This document shows, piece after piece, positions 13,968 to 22,130 of a stretch of DNA of 55,951 nt. The notes beneath the pieces were generated by a model that saw nothing but the letters and a program-made list of their open reading frames with translations, was not told where the DNA came from and did not search any database. A program made the position numbers and the translations under genes. The stretch spans positions 1 through 55,951 of the forward strand of contig NZ_JAUSTO010000013.1 of the NCBI RefSeq assembly GCF_030812885.1, read 5' to 3'. Positions within the stretch are counted from its first letter, which is position 1. Each line of letters opens with the position of its first letter. Source of the stretch: Moryella indoligenes (GTDB lineage Bacteria > Bacillota > Clostridia > Lachnospirales > Lachnospiraceae).

Positions 13968-14009
13968 AAAGCCTGCCTGCGCATTCCCTTCCGGCGGCAA
14001 GCGCTGTCT

Positions 14010-14038
14010 ATTATAGCAGAAACCTTATGCTTTGTCAC
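14010..14038 (-). promoter_or_regulatory. tRNA-Ser promoter
   Basis: On the minus strand GTGACA (14038-14033), a 17-nt spacer and TATAAT (14015-14010) preceded by TGC give an extended -10 promoter about 45 nt upstream of the tRNA 5' end. Confidence 0.7.
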
Positions 14039-14063
14039 GAACAAATTGCTGTTCCTTCTCTTC

Positions 14064-14148
14064 TCCCCTGCCTCCTCTTTTTCCCCGCCTCCTCTTTTTC
14101 CCCGCCTCCTCTTTTTCCCCGCCTCCTCTTTTTCCCCGCCTCCTCTTC
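14064..14148. repeat. 17-bp polypyrimidine tandem repeat, five copies
   Basis: The unit TTCCCCGCCTCCTCTTT is repeated exactly at 14081, 14098 and 14115. A near-exact copy starts at 14132, and a diverged copy lies at 14064-14080. One strand is entirely pyrimidine. The array is not a multiple of three and lies outside any gene, between the tRNA promoter and the promoter of the wall-binding protein gene. Confidence 0.9.
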
Positions 14149-14186
14149 TCCTCTTCTTCTGCTTTCTCCCCCTCTCGAAAAAATTC

Positions 14187-14334
14187 TTGCCTTTTTTTCA
14201 TTAATCAAGTAAAATTTTTTCGCCGGGAATCCGTTTGATCCGGAAGAGCCTCCGCCTGACATAAGGAGGGTCTTAAACTACCACTCTGTTCTTTTCAGCA
14301 AAAAGCCACAACCACAAAGGCAGCGGCTTTTTTT
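14187..14334 (+). promoter_or_regulatory. Promoter and structured leader of the wall-binding protein gene
   Basis: TTGCCT (14187-14192), 17 nt, TAAAAT (14210-14215) is a fair rightward promoter. The predicted leader of about 170 nt has an orphan AAGGAGGG near 14262 with no start codon after it. It also has a terminator-like hairpin, AAAAAGCC (14300-14307) with GGCTTTTT (14325-14332) and a run of seven T. The hairpin ends about 60 nt before the start codon, so it could attenuate the gene or end a short leader RNA. No known riboswitch class is recognised. Confidence 0.45.
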
Positions 14335-14396
14335 CATGTGAAAATCTGTTGCTTCCGTGGTTTCAGCTGAAAAAATAACCAAAAAAGGAGAGATCT

Positions 14397-16511
14397 ATGA
14401 ACCGAATGCGAAAATGGAACAAGAGAACCGCTCTGCTGTTTGCCGCGGCCCTTTCTCTTTCCGCAGTGCAGTCCTTGACAGCACAGGCTGCCGAACGGGA
14501 ACTGCGGTCGGTCAACGTAAACATTGGAAACGATCTGGGAATTCAAAACCCGGAGAAGCCGCAAGATGGCCCCTGGGAAGGAGACCGGATTCTGTTCGGA
14601 CAGCAAAGAGCCAATGCCATCCCGTTTCGCGTCCTGGACAAAAAGACCACGGACTTCGGCGGAACCACCATGTTCTTAGACTGTGACATTATACTTGAGG
14701 ATAAAAAATTCAACGAACTTCGTGCAACCCCCAGCAACGTGTGGAAGGATAGTTCGCTTCGGCGTTATCTGAATAATGAGGAGATTGGTCTTTTAAGTAC
14801 CTTTCAACCGGAGGAGCAGGCTGCCGTCCACCTGAGTAAGGACCCCTCCTCCCATGCCCAGTGGCCTGAGACATGGAATGGTCTGAGCTACGGCAGGCTC
14901 TCCGACGCAGGAGATAAGCTCTTTCTCCTCGACGCCAGAGAGGCTCAGCATCCGGCATACGGCTACTCACAGACGAGTGACCCTGTCAAAGATCGAGAAA
15001 AAACGTACGACGAAGATCACATCCATAGATTCTGGCTGCGTTCTCCAAGGACGGGTAGTACTGAGAAAGTTGGTGTGGTGGATGAACAAGGATTAGTTTA
15101 TGAGCACGGTTCCAATAACCCTGGGGCCGGGATCAGCCCCGCCTTCAACCTGAAGCTTGAGTCCGTACTCTTTGCCCAGCTGCTTAACAACCCCCACCAG
15201 GATTTTTCTGAAACGGTCACTCCCACGGGCGAGCACAACGCATGGACCCTGACACTTCGCACCGACAACGGCGGCTTCACGGCAAGACGCACGAATCCTG
15301 CTGAAATTATTTCAGCGGCGGCAGGGGGAACCATCCATCTCTCCCTCTCCGGCAGAGGCACAATGCAGTATGCAAACCAGGTTTCCGCCATGCTGCTTGA
15401 TCAAAACCAAACGGTGCTTTTCTACGGAAAAATAGCCAATCCTGATGACCATGAAGCGGAGGTTATCATTCCCCATGGGCTGAGGGACGGCGCATCCTAC
15501 ACGCTCCGGGTGTTCCTTGAGGAAGCGCGCCCTGAACACACCAGCTACGCCGGAAACATTCAGGAAATTCCCTTCATTGTGGGACGCGCCGACACGCCGC
15601 CTGCCAACACGCACACCGTTCGCTTCGACTTAAACGGACACGGCGGAATTGCGCCGTCAGACCTAACCGCTGCCTCCGGCGCAGCCATCGCAGCGCCTGC
15701 AGCTCCAACCGATGCGTCCTATGACTTCGGCGGATGGTACCGGGATGCAGCGTGCAGAAATGCCTGGAACTTTGCAAACGACCGCGTCACACAGGACATG
15801 ACCCTCTACGCAAAGTGGACCTTGAAGGGCTCTCTTCCCTCGGGCTGCTATCGGATCCGCTTCGATGCAAACGGCGGAACCGTGGAACCTGCCGAGATGA
15901 CAACCGGAACCGACGGAAAGCTCTCCCATCTCCCTGTTCCGACCCGCAGCGGCTATTTGTTTGAGGGGTGGTTCACCGCAGCGCAGGGCGGAACGGAAAT
16001 CAAGCGGCAGCACACCTTCGGTGCGAACAAGACTGTGTACGCCCATTGGTCCAAAGTTTCCGGCGGACATTCCGGCGGGCACTCCGGCGGCCGTTCCGGC
16101 GGCTCCTCCGGCGGACAGAGGGCTGCGAACAGCAATCCTATCGGCTCCCGGAACAGCGGCAGCTGGATTCAGGATGCAAAGGGCTTCTGGTTCCGCTACA
16201 GCAACGGCTCCTATCCGAAGAACGAATGGAAGATGCTTCCCTACAGCGGCGGCACCGCATGGTACGCCTTCGATGAAGCCGGCTACCTCCGCACCGGTTG
16301 GTTTTCCGCCGGCGGACGTTGGTACTACCTGAGCGAAGCAAAGGGTGCGGAGCTGGGAAAAATGATGACCGGCTGGAAACAGCTCAGCAACGGTAAGTGG
16401 TACTACCTGGAGCCGGTGGGAACTCCATCCCATCCGCAAGGAGCAATGTATGCAGGCGAAATGACGCCGGACGGCTACCGTGTCGATGCCAGCGGCGCCT
16501 GGATCCACTGA
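14397..16511 (+). CDS. Secreted cell-wall-binding protein with InlB-type repeats
   Basis: 704 residues. A signal peptide (about 1-31, ending LTAQAA) precedes a DUF6273-like domain (about 45-260) with GDRILFGQQ, NVWKDSSLRRYLN and FWLRSPR. An Ig-like region follows, then two InlB/Listeria-Bacteroides repeats with RFDLNGHGG, GGWYRDA, YAKW and RFDANGGT, EGWFTA, YAHW. Next come a Gly-Ser-His linker of GGHSGG units and C-terminal wall-binding repeats of choline-binding type (GFWFRYSNG, GRWYYLSE, GKWYYLEP). It is probably held at the cell surface through those repeats and may bind host or community ligands. AAAGGAGAG precedes ATG 14397. Confidence 0.82.
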   Translation: MNRMRKWNKRTALLFAAALSLSAVQSLTAQAAERELRSVNVNIGNDLGIQNPEKPQDGPWEGDRILFGQQRANAIPFRVLDKKTTDFGGTTMFLDCDIILEDKKFNELRATPSNVWKDSSLRRYLNNEEIGLLSTFQPEEQAAVHLSKDPSSHAQWPETWNGLSYGRLSDAGDKLFLLDAREAQHPAYGYSQTSDPVKDREKTYDEDHIHRFWLRSPRTGSTEKVGVVDEQGLVYEHGSNNPGAGISPAFNLKLESVLFAQLLNNPHQDFSETVTPTGEHNAWTLTLRTDNGGFTARRTNPAEIISAAAGGTIHLSLSGRGTMQYANQVSAMLLDQNQTVLFYGKIANPDDHEAEVIIPHGLRDGASYTLRVFLEEARPEHTSYAGNIQEIPFIVGRADTPPANTHTVRFDLNGHGGIAPSDLTAASGAAIAAPAAPTDASYDFGGWYRDAACRNAWNFANDRVTQDMTLYAKWTLKGSLPSGCYRIRFDANGGTVEPAEMTTGTDGKLSHLPVPTRSGYLFEGWFTAAQGGTEIKRQHTFGANKTVYAHWSKVSGGHSGGHSGGRSGGSSGGQRAANSNPIGSRNSGSWIQDAKGFWFRYSNGSYPKNEWKMLPYSGGTAWYAFDEAGYLRTGWFSAGGRWYYLSEAKGAELGKMMTGWKQLSNGKWYYLEPVGTPSHPQGAMYAGEMTPDGYRVDASGAWIH

Positions 16512-16564
16512 CTGAACAAGGGATGACACCATTGAAATCCCTGCATCAAGCAATCAAAACAATC

Positions 16565-16595
16565 AGCGAGACAGCCCTAGGGCTGTCTCGCTTTT
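16565..16595 (+). terminator. Terminator of the wall-binding protein gene
   Basis: GCGAGACAGCCC and GGGCTGTCTCGC form a perfect 12-bp stem (13 with the flanking A-T pair) closed by a TA centre, followed by TTTT on the + strand. It lies about 55 nt after the stop codon. Confidence 0.88.
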
Positions 16596-16727
16596 CAATA
16601 CGCAGATCTATTGTGGGGAAGCTATGAGGCGTCTCAGGCTCCGCCATTGATTCGTTTACAAGCCGCCATGCTTCAGGCTTCCCAGAACCTCTCCGTCCAA
16701 ACCGGGTTTCCGACGCAGCTTCACTCC

Positions 16728-16961
16728 CTATCCGACGCAGTATACCATCTCATCGCAGGGCTCAAAGCGAAAACCGTTCACGATATCCTCTGCTCTCTCT
16801 GTTTCTCCCGTTGACTCCAGCTCCCGCGTCTCCGTCGGGCTGAGCGTCAGCAGAAGATTCTGTTTTGTCTCCTCATCCCCTCCGCCGCAGGCACAGAGCG
16901 TCAGCAGACTGACGAGCAGCAGGATGCAGCCTCTACAATATCGTACCACCCCCGAGCACAT
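16728..16961 (-). CDS. Small lipoprotein overlapping mnmA
   Basis: 77 residues. Signal peptide CILLLVSLLTLCAC with a lipobox-like LTLC or LCAC, then GGGDEETK and a short polar domain ending DEMVYCVG. GGAGG lies 6 nt before ATG 16961, inside the last codons of mnmA, so the two genes overlap by 29 nt and are probably coupled. Mature length would be only about 55 residues. No family recognised. Confidence 0.6.
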   Translation of the reverse strand: MCSGVVRYCRGCILLLVSLLTLCACGGGDEETKQNLLLTLSPTETRELESTGETERAEDIVNGFRFEPCDEMVYCVG

Positions 16962-18012
16962 AGCCGGCCTCCGAATAAAATACCACTGACTGCCCCGGCG
17001 TCACCGCACGCTGCGGGCTGTCAAAGACTACCTTCACACGATCTGAGCCATCTGAAAAGATCGTGCAGTCCGCTCCCCTGTGATTATAGCGGATCTTTGC
17101 CCTCGCTTTCAAGGGTGCGCTGCCAGGCCCCTCGACCGCCATCCAGTTGAGCCGTGTGGCAAAGAGTGTGTCGGTAAAGACCTCCTCGGCTTCCCCGATC
17201 ACAACCTCATTGGTCTCCGGGCGCAGCTCTGTCACAAAAACCGGATGTCCCAGGGCGATCCCCAATCCCTTTCTCTGCCCCACGGTGTAGTGCGTGATGC
17301 CTCTGTGCCTGCCGATGACTGTTCCGTCTGCCCGGACAAAATTCCCCTCCGGCGGCACCGCACCGAGTCTCCTCTCTATGAATCCGGTATAGTCCTGATC
17401 CGGAATGAAACAGATCTCCTGACTGTCCGGCTTGTCTGCGACTGTGAGCCCGGCCTCTGCCGCAAGCGCGCGTATCTCGTCCTTCGTGTACTCGCCGACC
17501 GGCATCAGCGTGTGCGAAAGCTGCTCCTGCGTGAGCTGATACAGCGCGTAGGTCTGATCCTTCTCCGCAGTCTTCGAGCTCCGCAGCGTGTACCGCCCTC
17601 CCGGGAGCTGCAATATCCGCGCGTAGTGTCCCGTCGCAATATAGTCCGCGCCGAGCTCCCGCCCGCGCCCAAGCAGCGCCTCCCACTTGATGCGCCGGTT
17701 GCAGACGATGCAGGGATTCGGTGTCCTGCCGCAGCGGTACTCCTCCACGAAGTAATCGACCACACCCTTTTTGAATTTCTCCTGAAAGTCCACGAGCTGA
17801 TGCGGAATTCCCAGCTGCCCGGCCACGCGACGGGCATCCTCCGCGGCCTGAGAGGCGCAGCTCTTTTTCTGCATCTCCCGCGTCTCGTAAAAGGCATCCT
17901 GCCAGAGCTGCATCGTCACGCCGATCACATCATAGCCCTGCCTTTTTAAAAGCCAGGCCGCAACAGAGCTGTCCACTCCGCCGGACATGCCGACGATCAC
18001 CCGCTCACTCAT
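16933..18012 (-). CDS. mnmA: tRNA 2-thiouridylase MnmA
   Basis: 359 residues from ATG 18012, which overlaps the stop of the DUF1189 gene. An in-frame ATG at 18060 lies deep in that gene. The PP-loop is GMSGGVDSS at the N-terminus. The catalytic cysteines lie in NPCIVCNRRIKW and SQEICFIPD. QDYTGF and GRHRGITHYTVGQRKGLG are diagnostic of the family. MnmA transfers sulfur to U34 of Lys, Glu and Gln tRNAs. Cytoplasmic. Length is normal (about 360). Confidence 0.95.
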   Translation of the reverse strand: MSERVIVGMSGGVDSSVAAWLLKRQGYDVIGVTMQLWQDAFYETREMQKKSCASQAAEDARRVAGQLGIPHQLVDFQEKFKKGVVDYFVEEYRCGRTPNPCIVCNRRIKWEALLGRGRELGADYIATGHYARILQLPGGRYTLRSSKTAEKDQTYALYQLTQEQLSHTLMPVGEYTKDEIRALAAEAGLTVADKPDSQEICFIPDQDYTGFIERRLGAVPPEGNFVRADGTVIGRHRGITHYTVGQRKGLGIALGHPVFVTELRPETNEVVIGEAEEVFTDTLFATRLNWMAVEGPGSAPLKARAKIRYNHRGADCTIFSDGSDRVKVVFDSPQRAVTPGQSVVFYSEAGYVLGGGTIL

Positions 18013-19219
18013 GCCGCTCACTTCCGCCGTCCGCATCTGAGGGCGCTCCCGTCTCTGCACTCTCCCGGCTCTCCTCTGTTCCGAAGCTCCAGCCGTCGCT
18101 CGGACGTATATCGCTGTGATTCAGCCTCTTCGGGAGCAGCAGCTCCGGCTCCTTCTGCGGCTTCATATTCTCCTCTGTCTCCGGCTTCTGCACACGGTCC
18201 GCTTCCCCTCTCGCGGGAGCCACTGCCGCAGCACCCGGCTCTGTCTGCGTCTTCTCTGCCTCTGCACCCGGCCGCTGCGCGGGCACGGTCTCATCCTGCT
18301 GCGGCAGCTCTGCATCTGCGGCCTCATCTCTCTGACGGGACAGCTCTGCATTCTCCTCCTCATCCGGGCTCTTCGGCGTCGCGATGCGCTGTTTCCGCTG
18401 CGCACTCCCCGGAGCCTCCTGCACCGCCAGACGCTCCAGTACCAGATATCGGAACACTCTTGACAGCACAAAGAGCGAATAGAGCATACTCAGTCCGGCG
18501 TATTCCGGCAGCGCAAAGTCGAAGAGAAAGAGCACCGCCCCCAGCAGCACCGGTGCGCTCCGCGTGTACGCAGAGAGCTTGTAGATATCGCCGTAGCGAA
18601 GCCGCACGCCCAGCACCATCCCGAGCAGGCGCCCGAAGGCCGCAATGACCAGCAGCCACAGGAAAAAGCCCGCGAGCTGTATGAAATATGTCAGCACCAT
18701 GACGAGGATTGCCGCACGCACCAGATAGGGCACCGTCTTTAGGACATCTGCCTTCCGGAAGCTCAGATCCTCCGCCTGCGAGAACTCGATCAGCTGAACA
18801 TTGCTCGGCTGCAGCGCCTCCGTGGGGCCCGCCTTGTAGATGAGACGCTCGGAATTCACGGCAAGCACCACGTCGTTCAGCGCAAGCAGGGTACGCATGT
18901 CCTGTGAATTCAGCTCCAGCTGATTGTCCGCGTCCGTATTGACGTCAATATAGACACGCCCGGTCGCGTAGCGAAAATGCTGATTTGCGCTCAGCTTCCC
19001 GTCCTTCAGCTCAAAGACAAAGTCCGGCAGCTTCTCCTGCAGATAGCTGTGAAGCCCCCCCGTTCTCAGCTGAAAGCCGATCACCGGAACACAGACCGTG
19101 AAGAGCCAGAAAAGCAGGCTTAAGAAGGCTCCGAAAAAAAATACATGGTGTTTCCTTCGCTTCAGGAAGTCCGGATAGGCCCGGTAGTTCCAGAGCGAGC
19201 TCACAAAATCCTGAATCAT
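18005..19219 (-). CDS. DUF1189 family membrane protein with long disordered tail
   Basis: 404 residues. A membrane segment at about 27-50 is followed by an outside domain (about 55-165) with LNSQDMRTLLALNDVVLAV. Several spans lie between about 165 and 265, including LVRAAILVMVLTYFIQ. This matches DUF1189. The last 130 residues are low-complexity and rich in Glu, Gln, Pro and Ala, which is long for the family and probably disordered in the cytoplasm. It lies 6 nt after metAA and overlaps mnmA. The role of DUF1189 is unknown. Confidence 0.75.
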   Translation of the reverse strand: MIQDFVSSLWNYRAYPDFLKRRKHHVFFFGAFLSLLFWLFTVCVPVIGFQLRTGGLHSYLQEKLPDFVFELKDGKLSANQHFRYATGRVYIDVNTDADNQLELNSQDMRTLLALNDVVLAVNSERLIYKAGPTEALQPSNVQLIEFSQAEDLSFRKADVLKTVPYLVRAAILVMVLTYFIQLAGFFLWLLVIAAFGRLLGMVLGVRLRYGDIYKLSAYTRSAPVLLGAVLFLFDFALPEYAGLSMLYSLFVLSRVFRYLVLERLAVQEAPGSAQRKQRIATPKSPDEEENAELSRQRDEAADAELPQQDETVPAQRPGAEAEKTQTEPGAAAVAPARGEADRVQKPETEENMKPQKEPELLLPKRLNHSDIRPSDGWSFGTEESRESAETGAPSDADGGSERHE

Positions 19220-19225
19220 AAGCCC

Positions 19226-20146
19226 TTACAGTCCTTTCTCCTCCAGTATGTACGGAGTCACCTGGTAGACATAGTAGTTCAGCCAGTTCGTGTACAGCGT
19301 ATTCGCCATATTTCTCCACTTGAGCCGCGGACGCGACGCGGGGTCATCATTGTCATAGTAATTTACCGGGAGCGCCGGATGCAGCCCGCGCGAAAGATCG
19401 CGGTGGTACTCGGTATCCAGCGTCATTCTGTCGTACTCCGGGTGTCCCTGCATGAAGATCTGGCTGCCGTCCTGATTCATGAGCAGCAGCACCCCCGCCT
19501 CCGCGCTCTCCGCAAGAATATTCAGCTCCGGATGCTTCAGAATATCCGCCTTCCGCACCTCCGTCCAGCGGGAATGCGGACAGTACATATAGTCATCCAT
19601 GCTGCGCACCAGCGGCACGCTGTGGCGCAGGAGCTCGTGGCAGTAGACGCCGCTGAGCTTTGTCTCGCGCTGATACTTCGGAATTCCGTAGTGGAAGTAA
19701 AGCCCCGCCTGTGCCCCCCAGCAGAGATGCAGGGTCGAGGTCACATGCGTCCGGCTCCACTCCATGATGCGGCAGAGCTCCGGCCAGTACGTCACCTCCT
19801 CATAGGGCATATTCTCCACGGGAGCCCCGGTGATGATCATGCCGTCAAAGCTCTGTCTGCGTATCTCCTCGAAATAGGTATAGAACTTGCTGATATGGCT
19901 CTTGCTCGTGTGCGTCGCCTCATGAGACTTCGTCATGAGAAAGCTGCAGTCCACCTGCAGCGGCGTATTGGAGAGCGCACGCAGCAGCTGCAGCTCCGTG
20001 TCCTCCTTCAGGGGCATGAGATTGAGAATCAGAATCTGCAGCGGACGAATATCCTGCGACATCGCGCGGTTTTCGTCCATGACAAAAATATTCTCCTGCT
20101 CCAGTATCGCCTTTGCGGGCAGATCATTCTGAATCCGAATCGGCAT
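19226..20146 (-). CDS. metAA: Homoserine O-acetyltransferase (MetA type)
   Basis: 306 residues from ATG 20146, with GGGAG 8 nt upstream. MPIRIQNDLPA is the standard start. LNLMPLKEDTE, FLMTKSHEATHT, the catalytic Cys142 in LHLCWGAQAGL, and GHPEYD carrying the active-site His are all present. Residue 111 is Glu (GAPVEN). In this family Glu at this place goes with acetyl-CoA use and Gly with succinyl-CoA use. The product is thus probably O-acetylhomoserine for methionine synthesis, despite resemblance to the succinyltransferase. The start overlaps the end of ligA by 23 nt. Confidence 0.9.
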   Translation of the reverse strand: MPIRIQNDLPAKAILEQENIFVMDENRAMSQDIRPLQILILNLMPLKEDTELQLLRALSNTPLQVDCSFLMTKSHEATHTSKSHISKFYTYFEEIRRQSFDGMIITGAPVENMPYEEVTYWPELCRIMEWSRTHVTSTLHLCWGAQAGLYFHYGIPKYQRETKLSGVYCHELLRHSVPLVRSMDDYMYCPHSRWTEVRKADILKHPELNILAESAEAGVLLLMNQDGSQIFMQGHPEYDRMTLDTEYHRDLSRGLHPALPVNYYDNDDPASRPRLKWRNMANTLYTNWLNYYVYQVTPYILEEKGL

Positions 20147-22130
20147 TGCTTTCACTCCCTTCTGCCAGTTTCAGAAAATCCTCCTCCGAGAGCACCGGAA
20201 TTCCGAGCTCCCGGGCCCTCCTGTTCTTGGAGGAAGCGGACTCCTTATCATTGTTGATGAGATAGCTCGTCTTCGCGCTGACACTCCCCGCCGCCCTTCC
20301 GCCGCGGGCCTCAATATATTCCTTCAGTGCCTCTCTGTTTTTAAAATGGGTAATGCTGCCGGTGATCACAAAGGTCTTTCCGGCAAAGCGCTCCGCTGCG
20401 ACGCTGCCCGCGTCCTCTTCCGCCTCCGCGAGTGAGAGACTCTGAAGCAGCGCGTCCATCAGCCTCGCATGCTCCGCGTCATCGAGAAATACCCGTATGG
20501 CGTGCGCGAGCACCTCACCTATCCCCTCGATCTCACAGAGCTCCTCTTCCGCCGCAGCCCGGAAGCGCTCCACCGAGCCCCTGAAGTGCCGGTTCAGCAT
20601 CTTTGCATTCTGCAAACCTATCCCTGGTATCCCGAGCGCATACACGAAGCGCGTCATCGTCGTCCGCCTTGCCCGCTCCGCCGCGGCGATAAGTTTCTCT
20701 GCCGACCTCTCTCCAAAGCCCTCCAGCGCCGCGATCTCCGCGCGATACCGCTCCAGCCGGAAGAGATCCGCATACTCATGAATGAAGCCTGCGGCGATGA
20801 GCTTCTCCAGCGTCGCCTCTGAGAGTCCCTCAATATTCAGCGCATCCCGGCTCGTCATGAGTGCAAGGCGCTTGATCTTCTTGATCACACAGTCGGGATT
20901 GGGACAGAGCAGTGTCTCGATCTCATTTTCCCGGTGCAGCTCTGTCTCAGCTCCGCAGACCGGACAGTGCGCCGGGATCTCCGACGTGCCGCTCTCTGTC
21001 AAATTCTCTGCAATCTGCGGAATGATCATATTGGCCTTGTACACCGTGATACGGTCGCCGACACCAAGCTTCAGCGCCTTCAGTATGCTCACATTGTGGA
21101 CGCTCGCGCGGCTCACAGTCGTGCCCTCGAGCTCCACCGGAGAGAAGATTGCGACGGGGTTGATGAGTCCGGTCCGCGAGGGACTCCACTCGATCTCTCG
21201 AAGCACGGTCTCCCGCGTCTCATCCCCCCACTTGAAGGCAATGGCGTTCCGCGGAAATTTTGCCGTCGCGCCGAGCGACTCTCCATAGGCGATATCCTCC
21301 AGAAGCAGCACCAGTCCATCCGAGGGGAAATCATTTTCCGCGATCCGCGCCTCAAAATGATGCAGCTCCTGCAAAAGGTTCTCCGCTGTCACCGGAACAT
21401 ACTCCACCACATCAAAGCCCATGGCGGCAAGAAAGCGAAACTGCGCCTCGCGGGAATTCCGGAAATCGACCCCTTCCGCCTTTACCAGCGCAAAGGCGTT
21501 GAAGTATACCGCGCGCTCCCGCGTAACGCCGGGATCCAGCTGACGCACTGAGCCGGAGCAGAGATTCCTCGGATTCTTATACTGCGCCTCTGCCTCCGGG
21601 ATGCTCTCATTGATTTTCTGAAAGTCCGAGTAGCGGATCAGCGCCTCCCCCCGCAGGACGAGCTCGCCCTGAAAGGGAATGCGCAGCGGAACATTCCGGA
21701 ACATCCGCGCATTTGCGGTGATTACCTCTCCCTGCAAACCATTACCGCGGGTCACTGCCTTCTGAAGCGCTCCGTCCCGGTAACTCAGCACAACCGTGAG
21801 TCCGTCCAGCTTCCACGAGAGCAGCGCCCGCTGCGCGCCGAGCCAGCCAAGCAGCGCTCCCTCATCCTTTGTCTTGTCGAGGGAGAGCATAGGACTCTCG
21901 TGCTCCTCCTTCGGGAGCGCGGAGAGTATCTCATAGCCCACCTGCTGCGTCGGGGACCCGGAGAGCACCGTCCCCGTCTCCGCCTCCAGTGACAGCAGCT
22001 CATCGTAGAGCTGATCATACTGAAGGTTTGTCATGAGCTCGCGGCTCTCCTGATAATAGGCCCGCGCCGCCTGAGAGAGCTGTGTCACCAGCTCATGCAT
22101 GCGGGCGAGCTTTCCGCCATCCTGCTTCAT
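20124..22130 (-). CDS. ligA: NAD-dependent DNA ligase LigA
   Basis: 668 residues. The adenylation domain has AYYQESRELMTNLQYD, MLSLDKTK and the nucleotidyl lysine Lys107 in SWKLDGL. GELVLRGEAL and NPRNLCSGSVRQLDP follow, then the OB fold with GLINPVAIF. The four-Cys zinc site is in CPVCGAE and CPNPDC. Helix-hairpin-helix repeats come next (GFGERSAEKLIAA, EIEGIGEVLAHAI) and a C-terminal BRCT domain with FAGKTFVITG. The family layout is complete. The start forms a TGATG junction with rluF, so the genes are translationally coupled. Confidence 0.95.
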   Translation of the reverse strand: MKQDGGKLARMHELVTQLSQAARAYYQESRELMTNLQYDQLYDELLSLEAETGTVLSGSPTQQVGYEILSALPKEEHESPMLSLDKTKDEGALLGWLGAQRALLSWKLDGLTVVLSYRDGALQKAVTRGNGLQGEVITANARMFRNVPLRIPFQGELVLRGEALIRYSDFQKINESIPEAEAQYKNPRNLCSGSVRQLDPGVTRERAVYFNAFALVKAEGVDFRNSREAQFRFLAAMGFDVVEYVPVTAENLLQELHHFEARIAENDFPSDGLVLLLEDIAYGESLGATAKFPRNAIAFKWGDETRETVLREIEWSPSRTGLINPVAIFSPVELEGTTVSRASVHNVSILKALKLGVGDRITVYKANMIIPQIAENLTESGTSEIPAHCPVCGAETELHRENEIETLLCPNPDCVIKKIKRLALMTSRDALNIEGLSEATLEKLIAAGFIHEYADLFRLERYRAEIAALEGFGERSAEKLIAAAERARRTTMTRFVYALGIPGIGLQNAKMLNRHFRGSVERFRAAAEEELCEIEGIGEVLAHAIRVFLDDAEHARLMDALLQSLSLAEAEEDAGSVAAERFAGKTFVITGSITHFKNREALKEYIEARGGRAAGSVSAKTSYLINNDKESASSKNRRARELGIPVLSEEDFLKLAEGSESNADSDSE

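Noticed and set aside
14064..14148. CRISPR or direct-repeat integration site
   Set aside because: The 17-bp units are contiguous and simple in sequence, with no spacers. It is a slippage-type minisatellite.
19145..20257. Rightward 370-codon frame across metAA
   Set aside because: It lies on the opposite strand of a clear enzyme gene, with no ribosome site and no recognisable domain. High GC gives few stop codons.
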